DNA of 64,000 nucleotides. It comes from Desulfobacula sp. Lineage in GTDB: Bacteria > Desulfobacterota > Desulfobacteria > Desulfobacterales > Desulfobacteraceae. The position numbers were made by a program, and so were the translations under genes. Of the stretch, positions 26,620 to 35,933 are shown piece after piece (the stretch's first letter is position 1; each line of letters begins with the position of its first letter). A model generated the notes under the pieces. That model saw nothing but the letters and a program-made list of their open reading frames with translations, ran no database searches and was not told where the DNA came from. The DNA lies in NCBI GenBank assembly GCA_013792075.1, contig VMSR01000072.1, positions 1-64,000 on the forward strand, given 5' to 3'.

Positions 26620-27359
26620 ATGCACCCTGTCTGGGTAATGATCTTGACTACCTCGGCAGCCATGTTGAGCCCGAAGACTCCGGGAACCCAGGGAATTGTT
26701 CCGATGGGCGGCCGGGACCGTCCGTGGCCGGACATACCCTCCACGGCATCTGTCTGGGCATATGGCTGTTTGTTCAAAGGTTTTTCAATGGAATAAACGC
26801 AGATAACCCCTTCGTACAATCCGCGGCGGTGCAGCCGCTGGCGCACCACCCGGGCCAGGGGACAAACACAGGTCTGGGAGATATCCCCTGTTTTGACCAG
26901 GGAAATGTCCGTCTTTCCCCCTGCCCCCATGCTTGCGACCACGGGCAATCCCATGCCGGCTGCCCCGCAGATCAGCTTGACCTTTGAATTAAGCCCGTCA
27001 ATGGCATCCACCACCACGGTAAGATCCGGGGACAAAAGAGAGGTTAAGCTGTCGGCGTTGACAAAGGCATCGTGGACATCCACCGTGCACAAAGGATTGA
27101 TATCGGTAACCCGCTCTTTTGCAAGCTTGGCTTTTTGCCGGCCAATGGTGGAATTTAAGGCATAGAGCTGACGGTTGATATTGGAAGCATCCACCCGGTC
27201 AAAATCCACCAGACGCAGATACCCGACACCCGACCTGGCAAGGGCTTCTGTGGCAAAGGACCCCACGGCCCCCAGGCCGAATACGGCCACCCGGGCCTGT
27301 TTGATTTTCTCCATGGCATCCCGGCCGAGCAACTGTTCTGTGCGGGCAAACTGGTTCAT
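26616..27359 (-). CDS. tcdA: tRNA threonylcarbamoyladenosine dehydratase TcdA (HesA/MoeB/ThiF family)
   Basis: 247 aa. The E1-like ATP-binding motif VAVFGLGAVGSFATEALARSG, the adenylation-site segment DFDRVDASNINRQ and VVDAIDGLNSKV identify the ThiF/HesA family, and the length and ending (GTIPWVPGVFGLNMAAEVV) match TcdA/CsdL. TcdA uses ATP to cyclise the t6A side chain of tRNA position 37 to ct6A. The next gene starts within its stop codon. Confidence 0.82.
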   Translation of the reverse strand: MNQFARTEQLLGRDAMEKIKQARVAVFGLGAVGSFATEALARSGVGYLRLVDFDRVDASNINRQLYALNSTIGRQKAKLAKERVTDINPLCTVDVHDAFVNADSLTSLLSPDLTVVVDAIDGLNSKVKLICGAAGMGLPVVASMGAGGKTDISLVKTGDISQTCVCPLARVVRQRLHRRGLYEGVICVYSIEKPLNKQPYAQTDAVEGMSGHGRSRPPIGTIPWVPGVFGLNMAAEVVKIITQTGCI

Positions 27360-27377
27360 ATGCTTTGCATATCTCCT

Positions 27378-28166
27378 TTAAGGCAGAAGGGTCTTAAACA
27401 GGATTAAACTATTAGTATAAGCATGGTTCACAAATTCTTCATACCCCATATTTGCCCGTTGGGCTGCAATTTGGGCAATGGCCGGCAAATTTTTGGGTTC
27501 ATTGCGTTTGTTTTCAAGGACTCCCGGGATACTTGGATAAAGATCCGGGGTATCGGTCTCGAGTATCAGCCGCGTTCTTGAAACAGCTCCCAAGGCCTTG
27601 ACCCCTTTTTTGGCATTGGGCCGGGTCACGGATCCTGAAAAAGAAATATACAAATTGTATTTTTCAAGCAGGGGAATCATGTCTGCCGACCCGGAAAATG
27701 AATGAATCAGGCCCGGGGTTTTCAGGGGGCCCATTTTTTTCAGCAGATGGATAAAGGTATCCCAGGCCTTGCGGATATGGATGTTGATAGGTCTTTCAAG
27801 GTCCATGGCAAGCTTCAGGTGATGGGAAAAAACACGGATCTGAAGATCCCGGTTTGCCTTTTTGTCCATGAAATCCAACCCGGTTTCACCGATCCCCGAC
27901 CTATGGGCCGTCAAAAACGTTTCAAGCCGCTGCTGCCAGTCACAGGACAGGCTATCCAGAAACCAGGGGTGGATACCAAAACAGGGAAGAATCTCCCCAT
28001 ATGAAGCGGCCAGTCCGGCGGTCCTGTCAAAATTTTCTTCCATGGTGGCACAGGAGACCATGGTGCGAACACCGGCTTTTCGGGCCCGGGCCACAAGTTG
28101 CTGCATATCCGGAAAAACCCTTTCATCATGGAGATGACAATGTGAATCAACAAACAACAAGCCCAT
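27378..28166 (-). CDS. tatD: TatD family metal-dependent hydrolase
   Basis: 262 aa. Motifs: DSHCHLHD near the N-terminus, GIHPWF, IGETGLDF, INIHIRKA, LIHSFSG and ILETDTPDLYP, which supply the His/Glu/Asp metal ligands of TatD nucleases (3'-5' exonuclease/AP endonuclease-like enzymes). An excellent Shine-Dalgarno (AAAGGAGGTGA, three bases before the ATG) fixes the start. It lies 20 bp after the PurF-like gene and leads into tcdA, so these probably form one transcript. Confidence 0.88.
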   Translation of the reverse strand: MGLLFVDSHCHLHDERVFPDMQQLVARARKAGVRTMVSCATMEENFDRTAGLAASYGEILPCFGIHPWFLDSLSCDWQQRLETFLTAHRSGIGETGLDFMDKKANRDLQIRVFSHHLKLAMDLERPINIHIRKAWDTFIHLLKKMGPLKTPGLIHSFSGSADMIPLLEKYNLYISFSGSVTRPNAKKGVKALGAVSRTRLILETDTPDLYPSIPGVLENKRNEPKNLPAIAQIAAQRANMGYEEFVNHAYTNSLILFKTLLP

Positions 28167-28186
28167 CTGTCACCTCCTTTACCCCT

Positions 28187-29590
28187 CTAGTAATAACTGG
28201 AATTATCCCAGCAATGGGTACACAATTTTTCCTTGGGAAGCCCGATGGCCGCCACCAGGTCTGGGAGGGTCTGGTACCTCAGACTGGTCAGCCCCAGACG
28301 CTCTCCAATGTATGCGACCATGGCCCTGTGCTTTTCAGATCCGTCAATGGCGTATTCTGTAAGGTCAATATCCTCGGTTCCTTCTATGCCGTAGATGGCT
28401 TTACGCCCGGCAAGGTCCAGGGTGGATCTGGAGGTTGAAAAATTGAGAAATTCACAGGGATGAATCAGACAGGGGCAGGCAATGCGCATGTGGATCTCTT
28501 TTGCCCCGTATTCATAGAGAATCTGGGTATTGTCCCGAAGCTGGGTCCCCCGGACCACAGAGTCGTCACAAAAGATGATCCGCCGGCCCTGGATAATTTC
28601 CCGGTTGGGAATCAGCTTCATCCTTGCCACAAGATCCCGCAGGGCCTGGTTCTGGGGCATGAAGCTTCGGGCCCAGGTGGGCGTGTATTTCACATAGGGC
28701 CGCATATAGGGCAATTTGCTTTCATTGGCAAACCCAATGGCATGACCAATGCCAGAATCCGGAATACCGGCCACAAGATCGGCCTTTTTTGTCTCCTTCC
28801 GGGCCAGGGCAGCGCCGCAATTATACCGGACCTGTTCCGTGTTGATGCCTTCGTAGGAAGAGACCGGATATCCATAATATACCCACAGAAAAGAACAAAT
28901 CTGCATCTTTTCCCCGGGCGCCTGGATCTTCTCCATGCCCTCGGGCGTCACCAATACAATTTCACCAGGTCCAAGCGTGTATTCCAGCTCAAACCCCAGG
29001 TTGGAAAATGCACTGGATTCGGAACTGGCGGCAAAGGCATTGTCCCGCTTTCCAATCACAATGGGGGTCCTTCCCAACCGGTCCCTGGCGGCAAAAATAC
29101 CCGCTGTTGTCAATACCAGCATGGAACAGGAGCCTAAAATCTTGTCCTGGGCATTTTTGATTCCTGCTTCAAAGGAAGGGGCTTCACAGATCAGGGCAGC
29201 CGCAACCTCGGTGGGATTGATCTCCCCCTGGCTTGTTTCGGCAAAATGGACTTTCCGCCCAAGGGCCTCCCTGACCAGCGCTTCCAGGTTAACGATCTTT
29301 CCCACCATGACCAGGGCAAATGTTCCCAGATGTCCATGGATGATAAGGGGCTGGGAATCAGTATCTGAAATGACGCCAACCCCCATATGACCGGTCAGGC
29401 CCTCAATATCCGCCTCAAATTTCGACCTGAAATATGCATTTTCAAGACTGTGAATGGACCTCTGGAACCCGTCCTTTCCCACTGTGGCAAGACCGCCCCG
29501 GCGGGTTCCCAGATGGGACAGATAGTCGGTTCCGTAAAAGAGTTCCTTGTTGCATGACCTGGTTGCTGCGCATCCGAAAAAACCGCCCAT
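28187..29590 (-). CDS. PurF-like amidotransferase/phosphoribosyltransferase lacking Cys1
   Basis: 467 aa from the ATG at 29590 (GGAAGG upstream). The N-terminal half has the Ntn glutaminase fold (YGTDYLSHLGTRRGG, GHMGVGVIS, RDRLGRTPIVIG) and the C-terminal half the phosphoribosyltransferase with the PRPP motif IIFCDDSVVRGTQL, as in amidophosphoribosyltransferase. However, the protein begins MGGFFGCAA; PurF needs Cys directly after the initiator Met (MCGI) as nucleophile, and here it is Gly. It may use free ammonia, another Cys (Cys7 or Cys13) or another reaction. Whether this is the cell's purine-pathway PurF cannot be decided from this window. Confidence 0.75.
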   Translation of the reverse strand: MGGFFGCAATRSCNKELFYGTDYLSHLGTRRGGLATVGKDGFQRSIHSLENAYFRSKFEADIEGLTGHMGVGVISDTDSQPLIIHGHLGTFALVMVGKIVNLEALVREALGRKVHFAETSQGEINPTEVAAALICEAPSFEAGIKNAQDKILGSCSMLVLTTAGIFAARDRLGRTPIVIGKRDNAFAASSESSAFSNLGFELEYTLGPGEIVLVTPEGMEKIQAPGEKMQICSFLWVYYGYPVSSYEGINTEQVRYNCGAALARKETKKADLVAGIPDSGIGHAIGFANESKLPYMRPYVKYTPTWARSFMPQNQALRDLVARMKLIPNREIIQGRRIIFCDDSVVRGTQLRDNTQILYEYGAKEIHMRIACPCLIHPCEFLNFSTSRSTLDLAGRKAIYGIEGTEDIDLTEYAIDGSEKHRAMVAYIGERLGLTSLRYQTLPDLVAAIGLPKEKLCTHCWDNSSYY

Positions 29591-30058
29591 GATGATTTTA
29601 CCTTCCCCTTTTTGGTCTTTGTTTATGCTCCATTTTTCAGGATTATCAATCGTCATCCCATGAAAGAAAAAAAAAGCCAGCATCGGCATTTTTTAAAATT
29701 TTTCTTTTTGCTATCTCCATGTGTAACTCTTATTACCAGTTTGACACCCCCTTTAAAAGAGTAAAAATTAGCCGTCACCCCGGAATTGATGTTCCAGGAT
29801 TTATTTACGGAAGGTTTTTAAATGGTTCTATATCCCAAAAATTCATTCTTCCATGTGTTTTACAAATATGTCATTTGCCGCCTGGCAAAATTACAAAACG
29901 GTCAAAATCCATTTCTTTTCTCAATTGGATTTGGTTGTAATTTGACCCGCAACATGCTAAATTCCGCTGACCAAATCAGCTTTTGATGATGACAAAGTTA
30001 CATGCGTTCAGACCCGAAAGTTTAAGTTTTAACCATTCTCTTTTAAAAAGGATTCTTT
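29591..30058. other. Divergent intergenic region upstream of the BMP importer
   Basis: 468 bp without a convincing gene. A TTGACA at 29741-29746 with an AT-rich stretch at about 29762-29769 could be a plus-strand promoter. A small hairpin, GCTGA/TCAGC followed by TTTT, lies at about 29967-29985. AAAAAGGA just before 30059 is the ribosome binding site of the BMP gene. I looked for a purine riboswitch, which would suit the downstream operon, and did not find one. Confidence 0.4.
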
Positions 30059-31051
30059 ATGAAGCATTTATCCATTGTTGCCGGTATCCTGATCTTGGGT
30101 ACTGCTCTTTTTGCGGCAAATTCCTTTGCCTCTGAAAAAATCACAGTAGCGGGGATATACACCCAGCCCATTCAGCAGAAATGGGATGCCTGTCTTCACA
30201 AGGCCCTCCAGAAGGCAGCCGATGAAGGCAAGATCGAGTATGTGTATTCGGAGAAGGTGTCCAACACAGATTATATCCGGGTGCTTCGGGAATATTCCGA
30301 AAAAGGGGTCAACCTTGTTGTGGGTGAGGCCTTCGGCATATCCCGGGATGTTCGAAAGGTGGCCAAAGACTACCCAAAGGTTGCCTATCTCATGGGAGAT
30401 ACCTTTGGACCTGCGGAGCCGAACCTGTCCGTCTTTGACAACTATATCCATGAACCCTGTTACCTCATGGGCATGATCGCCGGCAAGATGACAAAAACCA
30501 ATAAAATCGGCATGGTGGGAGGCTATCCCATCGGCGAGGTCAACCGTCTTTTCCATGCATTCATGGCCGGCGCAAAATCTGTCAACCCTGATGTCGCGTT
30601 CAAGGTATCTTTCATCGGCTCCTGGTATGATCCCCCAAAAGCAAAGGAATTTGCATATGCCCAAATTGAATCGGGTGTTGATATCCTTTATGCCGAACGC
30701 GCAGGCGTTGTGGATGCAGCCAGGGAAAAAGCAATCCTTGCCTTTGGCAATGTAAATGACATGAACAAAGAAGAGAACGGGAAGGATATTGTGGTAACCT
30801 CGGCTCTCTGGAATATGGACAACGCTATAAATGAAGCGATTTCCCTTGTCAAAGAGGGCAAATTCACAGCCCAGGACTACAAGGAATGGACCATGATGGG
30901 AAAAGGCGGGGCCTTTCTGGCGCCTTTCTATGAATTTGAAGACAAGATTCCCACGGATATCAAAGCCCTGGTGCAGGATACCCGAAAGGCCATCAAGGAC
31001 GGATCCTTTGTCGTTGAAATCAATGACGAAGAACCCAAATCAAGCTTCTAG
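30059..31051 (+). CDS. BMP family ABC transporter substrate-binding protein
   Basis: 330 aa. A signal peptide (about 1-24, ending SFAS) is followed by the BMP/PnrA fold: IYTQPIQQKWD, VVGEAFGIS, YIHEPCYLMGMIAGKMTKT and IGMVGGYPIGEVNRL. BMP proteins bind purine nucleosides or related compounds. There is no lipobox Cys, unlike many BMP lipoproteins, so this is probably a free periplasmic protein, consistent with a Gram-negative. First gene of an importer operon (ATPase and two permeases) that ends in a cytosine deaminase, so the ligand is likely a nucleoside or nucleobase. Confidence 0.88.
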   Translation: MKHLSIVAGILILGTALFAANSFASEKITVAGIYTQPIQQKWDACLHKALQKAADEGKIEYVYSEKVSNTDYIRVLREYSEKGVNLVVGEAFGISRDVRKVAKDYPKVAYLMGDTFGPAEPNLSVFDNYIHEPCYLMGMIAGKMTKTNKIGMVGGYPIGEVNRLFHAFMAGAKSVNPDVAFKVSFIGSWYDPPKAKEFAYAQIESGVDILYAERAGVVDAAREKAILAFGNVNDMNKEENGKDIVVTSALWNMDNAINEAISLVKEGKFTAQDYKEWTMMGKGGAFLAPFYEFEDKIPTDIKALVQDTRKAIKDGSFVVEINDEEPKSSF

Positions 31052-31069
31052 GCAGTTGCAATACCGGAA

Positions 31070-31103
31070 ACCTGTGGTCCCCCGGGCCACAGGTCATTTT
31101 TTC
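31070..31103 (+). terminator. Intrinsic (attenuating) terminator after the binding-protein gene
   Basis: ACCTGTGG at 31070-31077 pairs with CCACAGGT at 31087-31094 around a C/G-rich loop and is followed by CATTTTTTC. It sits between the BMP gene and the ATPase gene, which starts at 31106. Partial read-through would give more binding protein than transporter, a common arrangement in ABC operons. Confidence 0.75.
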
Positions 31104-31105
31104 AT

Positions 31106-32641
31106 ATGAATGACGCCATACTCACAGTGTCCCACATCACCAAACGTTTCGGCACAATTGTCGCCAACGAGGATATCTCTTTCTCCCTTGGAAAAGGTGA
31201 GATTGTTGCCCTTTTGGGTGAAAACGGAGCAGGGAAAACCACCCTGATGTCCATATTGTTCGGCCATTATGTTGCAGATAGCGGAACGATTGAGGTCTTT
31301 GGGAAAAAACTTGTGGAAGGTTCCCCAAGGGCTTCCCTTAAAGCCGGTGTCGGTATGGTGCACCAGCACTTTACCCTTGCCGGCAACATGGGGGTTCTGG
31401 AGAATATCATGCTGGGCACCGAGTCCCTGACATGCCTTAAAAGCAACCCCGGGAAAGCAAAAAAAAAATTAAACGCTCTCATGGAACGCTTTGGGCTGAC
31501 CGTTAACCCCAAGGCCCTTGTAAAGGATCTTTCCGTGGGAGAACAGCAGCGGGTTGAGATCTTGAAGGTGCTTTACAGGGATGCCAGAATCCTGATTTTA
31601 GATGAGCCGACGGCTGTGCTGACCCCCCAGGAATCCGACAGCCTTTTTGAGACACTCTCACACCTGGTAAAAGAAGGCTTGAGTGTTATCTTTATTACCC
31701 ACAAAATGCGGGAAGTACTGGCGGCAAGCCACAGGTGTATCGTCTTGCGCCGGGGCCGGGTTGTGTTTGCGTCCGAAACCTGCAAGACAAATGCAAAAAC
31801 CCTTGCAAGGGCAATGGTGGGAAGCGACTTGCCAAAAATTTTCAGACAAAGACAGATCCCGGGCAAAGAGGTGCTCTCCCTGAGGGATATTACCCTGGTT
31901 GACAAAAATGGAAAAAAATCATTAACAGGTCTCAACCTGAGTCTCAAATCAAACCAAATCCTCGGCATAGCCGGAGTTTCAGGTAACGGTCAGTCCCAAC
32001 TGGCCGATATGATTTCAGGACTTGTCCCCACCTATGAAGGCCAGATCCTTCTTGATTCAAAGGTTGTCAGCCATATAAGCCCCCGGCGCATGATCACGGA
32101 AGGGGTGGGAAGAATTCCCGATGACAGAACCGGAACCGGCCTCATCAGCGACATGAGTGTCATGGAAAATGTTGCCAGTAAGGACTATGGGCAATTCCCC
32201 TTCTCAAAAAGAGGATTGCTGCAGTTTAAGGCCATTGCAGCCCGGGCAAACCGGCTGGTTAAAAAATTTGACGTGCGCTGTCCCGGCATTGACACGCAGG
32301 TTCGCCAGCTGTCCGGCGGCAATATGCAAAAGCTGATACTGGCAAGGGAATTGTCCGGGTCTCCCAGAATCATCCTTGCCAACCAGCCCACCTGGGGGCT
32401 GGATGTGGGGGCGGCTTCCCATGTTCACCGCCAGCTTTTAAAGGCAGCCGAAGATGGCGCCGGCGTCCTAATCATCTCCGAGGATCTGGATGAACTTTTC
32501 CAGGTGGCCGACAAAATTTGTGTCATGTACCACGGCAGGCTTTCGGATTCCCAGGATGCGGACAGTGTGGACCGGGCACACCTGGGCTTGATCATGTCCG
32601 GCCAGGCTGCCTTCCATGATGGAGAAAAAAATGAGACTTGA
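31106..32641 (+). CDS. BMP-type nucleoside ABC transporter, double ATPase subunit
   Basis: 511 aa with two ABC domains in one chain, as in RbsA/NupA-type sugar and nucleoside importers. Domain 1 has Walker A GENGAGKTT, signature LSVGEQQR and Walker B ILILDEPTA. Domain 2 is typically degenerate: Walker A GVSGNGQSQ, signature LSGGNMQK and Walker B IILANQPTWGLD, where the acidic residues are replaced by N and Q. It energises the two permeases encoded immediately downstream. The start directly follows the terminator and has no clear ribosome binding site. Confidence 0.9.
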   Translation: MNDAILTVSHITKRFGTIVANEDISFSLGKGEIVALLGENGAGKTTLMSILFGHYVADSGTIEVFGKKLVEGSPRASLKAGVGMVHQHFTLAGNMGVLENIMLGTESLTCLKSNPGKAKKKLNALMERFGLTVNPKALVKDLSVGEQQRVEILKVLYRDARILILDEPTAVLTPQESDSLFETLSHLVKEGLSVIFITHKMREVLAASHRCIVLRRGRVVFASETCKTNAKTLARAMVGSDLPKIFRQRQIPGKEVLSLRDITLVDKNGKKSLTGLNLSLKSNQILGIAGVSGNGQSQLADMISGLVPTYEGQILLDSKVVSHISPRRMITEGVGRIPDDRTGTGLISDMSVMENVASKDYGQFPFSKRGLLQFKAIAARANRLVKKFDVRCPGIDTQVRQLSGGNMQKLILARELSGSPRIILANQPTWGLDVGAASHVHRQLLKAAEDGAGVLIISEDLDELFQVADKICVMYHGRLSDSQDADSVDRAHLGLIMSGQAAFHDGEKNET

Positions 32642-33680
32642 ACTGCGTGAAAACACCTCTATCCCGAGGCTGACTGCTGCCATTTTGATTGCCGTGGGTG
32701 TGGCCATGGCGGTTTGCTCTGTTCTGATCATCTGGGCCGGCGCCTCGCCCATTGAGGGGTGGCACCTCATGATAAAAGGAGCCCTTGGTTCAAGATTTGC
32801 CCTGAGCGAAACCCTGACCCGGGCCACCCCGCTTATCTTTACCGGACTTGCGGCTGCCGTGGCCTTCAGGGCAAAGCTGTGGAATATCGGTGGGGAGGGA
32901 CAATTTTACATCGGCGCCTGTGTGGCCGTCCTTTTGGGAACCAGGGGAGCAAACCTTTCCCCTCTGGTGATGATTCCCTATCTGTTTGCGGCAGGCGCCA
33001 TTGCAGGCGGTCTTTTTCTGCTGGTTCCCACCCTGCTTAAAACATATCTCAATGTGGATGAGGTGGTCACCACCCTGTTGCTTAATTTTGTGGTGCTGCT
33101 GTTTGTAAACTGGCTGGTTTTCGGACCCTGGAAGGATCCCATGTCCATGGGCTGGCCCCAGTCGGCACCGGTAGTGGACGCTGCCATGCTGCCGATTCTC
33201 CTGGCAAAGACCCGGCTTCACCTGGGCTTTGCCGTGGCGGTTCTGTCTGCTGTGTTTGTCTGGTGGTTCATGGCATACACCACCTGGGGCTTTGAGATGC
33301 GGGCGGTGGGTGCCGGCCTGAAGGCCAGCACCTTTGCAGGCATGCCCATTACCCGAACCATCGTCCGCACGGCTTTATTGAGCGGCGGCCTTGCCGCCAT
33401 GGCAGGGGTCAGCGAATTGTGCGGGGTAAAAGGCTATCTTACAACGGATCTATCGCCCGGGTTTGGATACACCGGCATTGTGGTGGCCATGCTGGCCGCC
33501 CTGAACCCTTTGGGAATTGTTGCCAGTGCCATTTTTGTGGCCATTATCTATATTGGAGCCGATTTTATGAGCCGGGCCATTAACATTTCAAACTATATTG
33601 CAGATGTGACCACGGCCGTCTCTCTCTTGTCTGTTCTTATGGCCGTATTCCTCACAAAATACCGAATTAAAAGGGGTTAG
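32631..33680 (+). CDS. BMP-type nucleoside ABC transporter permease 1
   Basis: 349 aa from the ATG at 32631, chosen because GGAG lies six bases upstream; an ATG at 32616 would add five residues. About eight to ten hydrophobic helices, with GLAAAVAFRAKLWNIGGEGQ and RAVGAGLKASTFAGMPI typical of the BPD_transp_2 permeases of BMP importers. It overlaps the ATPase gene by 11 bp and is followed after 5 bp by the second permease, so the two make the heterodimeric channel. Confidence 0.88.
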   Translation: MRLELRENTSIPRLTAAILIAVGVAMAVCSVLIIWAGASPIEGWHLMIKGALGSRFALSETLTRATPLIFTGLAAAVAFRAKLWNIGGEGQFYIGACVAVLLGTRGANLSPLVMIPYLFAAGAIAGGLFLLVPTLLKTYLNVDEVVTTLLLNFVVLLFVNWLVFGPWKDPMSMGWPQSAPVVDAAMLPILLAKTRLHLGFAVAVLSAVFVWWFMAYTTWGFEMRAVGAGLKASTFAGMPITRTIVRTALLSGGLAAMAGVSELCGVKGYLTTDLSPGFGYTGIVVAMLAALNPLGIVASAIFVAIIYIGADFMSRAINISNYIADVTTAVSLLSVLMAVFLTKYRIKRG

Positions 33681-33685
33681 GCCGC

Positions 33686-34627
33686 ATGGATCTGATGGGA
33701 TTTTTTATGGAAACAGGGTTCTGGATGGCCTGCATCCGCATGGCAACACCGCTGATCTTCGGCACATTGGGGGAACTTATCTGTGAAAGGGCAGGCGTTT
33801 TAAACCTGGGGATTGAAGGCATCATGGCCGCAGGATGCATGGGCGGATGGATGTGGGTGTATCTGGGGGGCAGCCTGTGGACAGGGATTGTTTTTGCCGC
33901 ATTCATCGGTGCCGTGTTCGGCCTGCTTCACGCAGGGTTTACGGTTTTCCTGGGACTTTCACAGCATGTAACAGGCCTTGGGATCACCCTGCTGGGAAGC
34001 AGCCTGAGTGCTTATGTCTTTCGGATGCTCCTGCCCAAGGCCACCACACCTCCCAAGATTGTACCTTTCCAAGCACTGGAAATCCCCTTTCTTGGCGATA
34101 TCCCCTTTTTGGGTGAAATTTTTTTCAGCCAAACTGCGCTTACCTATCTGGCCCTTGCCGCCATTATTTTTGTGGCCTTTGTCCTCTTTAAAACCCCCCT
34201 GGGACTTGCCCTTCGCATGGTGGGGGAAAACCCCATGGCCGTAGAGGCCCAAGGGCTGAACGTATTTTACCTGCGCACCCTTGCCGTTTGTGCCGGCAGC
34301 GCCATGATGGCCGTTGGCGGGGCATTTCTCACCATGTCCGCCTTTGATGCCTATTATATCGGCATGGTAAACGGCCGGGGATGGATCTGCATCGCCCTTG
34401 TGGTTTTTTCCTCCTGGAAGCCCTTTAAGGCCCTGGCCGGGTGCCTTCTTTTTGCCGCCTTTGACGCCATCCAGATGCGGGTCCAGCAACAGGCCGGCAT
34501 GGCAATCCCCTACCAGTTTTACCTCATGCTGCCCTATGTCTTTTCCATTGTTGCCCTTGTTATCATGTCCAGAAAGGCTGCGTATCCAAACGCCTTGCTG
34601 ATACCTTTTAGAAAAGGAGAACGGTAA
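33686..34627 (+). CDS. BMP-type nucleoside ABC transporter permease 2
   Basis: 313 aa, about eight to ten hydrophobic helices. ATPLIFGTLGELICERAGVLNLGIEG-type N-terminal sequence and LRMVGENPMAVEAQG identify the second BPD_transp_2 permease of the nucleoside importer. Partner of the preceding permease; the deaminase gene starts right after its stop. Confidence 0.88.
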   Translation: MDLMGFFMETGFWMACIRMATPLIFGTLGELICERAGVLNLGIEGIMAAGCMGGWMWVYLGGSLWTGIVFAAFIGAVFGLLHAGFTVFLGLSQHVTGLGITLLGSSLSAYVFRMLLPKATTPPKIVPFQALEIPFLGDIPFLGEIFFSQTALTYLALAAIIFVAFVLFKTPLGLALRMVGENPMAVEAQGLNVFYLRTLAVCAGSAMMAVGGAFLTMSAFDAYYIGMVNGRGWICIALVVFSSWKPFKALAGCLLFAAFDAIQMRVQQQAGMAIPYQFYLMLPYVFSIVALVIMSRKAAYPNALLIPFRKGER

Positions 34628-34628
34628 G

Positions 34629-35903
34629 ATGGTTCTTGACCTGCTGATCATAAATGCAACTATCTGCGGCCAAAAAGACCTTGTGCAGATTGCCTGCAAG
34701 GAGGGAAAAATCCTTGAAGTGGCTCCGAAAATTGAGTCCAGTGCCAAAGAAACCATTGATGCAAAAGGATTTTTTGTAAGTCCTCCCTTCATCGACAGCC
34801 ACCTGCACCTGGACACCACCCTTTCCATGGGTATGCCCCGATTCAACCGGACCGGTACCCTGCTGGAGGGAATCCGGATATGGGGAGAACTAAAGCCAAG
34901 CCTTACGCCTGAAGCCATTAAGGAAAGGGCCAAAAAACTGCTGTACTGGTCCATTGCCAAGGGCAACCTTGCCGTCCGAAGCCATGTGGACACCACGGAC
35001 GAAAGTCTCATGGCCGTTAACGTTCTCCTTGAGCTTCGCCGGGAAATGAAAGACTTTATAGATCTTCAGCTGGTGGCATTTCCCCAGGACGGGGTCCTTC
35101 GGTCAAAGAACGGCATGGCCCTTTTGAAGCGCGCCCTGGATATGGGGGTGGATCTGGTGGGGGGTATCCCCCATTTTGAAAGGACCATGGATCAGGGAAA
35201 AGAGTCCATTCGTCTGCTCTGCGAATTGGCAGAACAGCGGGGGCTGATGGTGGACATGCATTGTGATGAATCCGACGACCCCCATTCCCGCCACATTGAA
35301 ACCCTGACCCATGAGACCCAACGCCTGGGACTTGAAGGAAGGGTGGCAGGCTCCCACCTCACCAGCATGCATAGTATGGACAATTATTATGTGACCAAGC
35401 TTTTCCCCTTAATGGCAGAGGCCGGGATGAATTGTATCTGCAACCCGCTGGTGAATATGAATCTCCAGGGACGCCATGATGCCTATCCCAAAAGAAGGGG
35501 GCTCATGCGGGTGCCGGAACTTCTGGCAGCAGGAATCAATGTCAGCTTTGGCCATGACGATGTGATGGACCCCTGGTACCCCATGGGAACCCATGACATG
35601 CTGGAGGTGGTCCACATGGGGGCACATGCCCTGCACATGACAGGTGTTGACCAGCAGGCTGCTTTGTTTGACGGCATCACCTTTAATGCAGCCAAGACAT
35701 TGAATCTTGAAAACTACGGCCTTGCCCCTGGGTGCAATGCAGACATGGTGATCCTCCAGGCATCTTCCCGGCAGGAATGTATCCGGCTTCGCCCGGCCAG
35801 ACTGTTTGTCATCCGCAGGGGAAAGGTCATCAGCCGCACGCCCGAAACCCGGGCAATCATAAATCTTGGTTTTGGGGACACAAATATTGATTTTTGTCTT
35901 TAA
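34629..35903 (+). CDS. codA: Cytosine deaminase-like amidohydrolase
   Basis: 424 aa, close in length and in many segments to E. coli CodA. Metal and catalytic motifs: DSHLHLDTT (HxH), MHCDESDD (His and catalytic Glu), GSHLTSMHS (His) and FGHDDVMDPWYPMGTHDM (Asp), plus NPLVNMNLQGR and YPKRRG. It deaminates cytosine to uracil or a close analogue. Its place as last gene of a nucleobase/nucleoside ABC operon, 1 bp after the permease and with AAAGGAG upstream, indicates import followed by salvage. Substrate within the cytosine/isoguanine deaminase family remains to be shown. Confidence 0.85.
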   Translation: MVLDLLIINATICGQKDLVQIACKEGKILEVAPKIESSAKETIDAKGFFVSPPFIDSHLHLDTTLSMGMPRFNRTGTLLEGIRIWGELKPSLTPEAIKERAKKLLYWSIAKGNLAVRSHVDTTDESLMAVNVLLELRREMKDFIDLQLVAFPQDGVLRSKNGMALLKRALDMGVDLVGGIPHFERTMDQGKESIRLLCELAEQRGLMVDMHCDESDDPHSRHIETLTHETQRLGLEGRVAGSHLTSMHSMDNYYVTKLFPLMAEAGMNCICNPLVNMNLQGRHDAYPKRRGLMRVPELLAAGINVSFGHDDVMDPWYPMGTHDMLEVVHMGAHALHMTGVDQQAALFDGITFNAAKTLNLENYGLAPGCNADMVILQASSRQECIRLRPARLFVIRRGKVISRTPETRAIINLGFGDTNIDFCL

Positions 35904-35933
35904 AAAATTAAAAATTACGCTATAGTAAATCTT

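Noticed and set aside
29719-29940. 73-codon frame upstream of the BMP operon
   Set aside because: No ribosome binding site, no family-like pattern, and no conserved neighbour relation.
29591-30058. Purine-type riboswitch before the nucleoside importer
   Set aside because: I searched for the conserved core and loop sequences of purine, preQ1 and ZTP riboswitches and found none.
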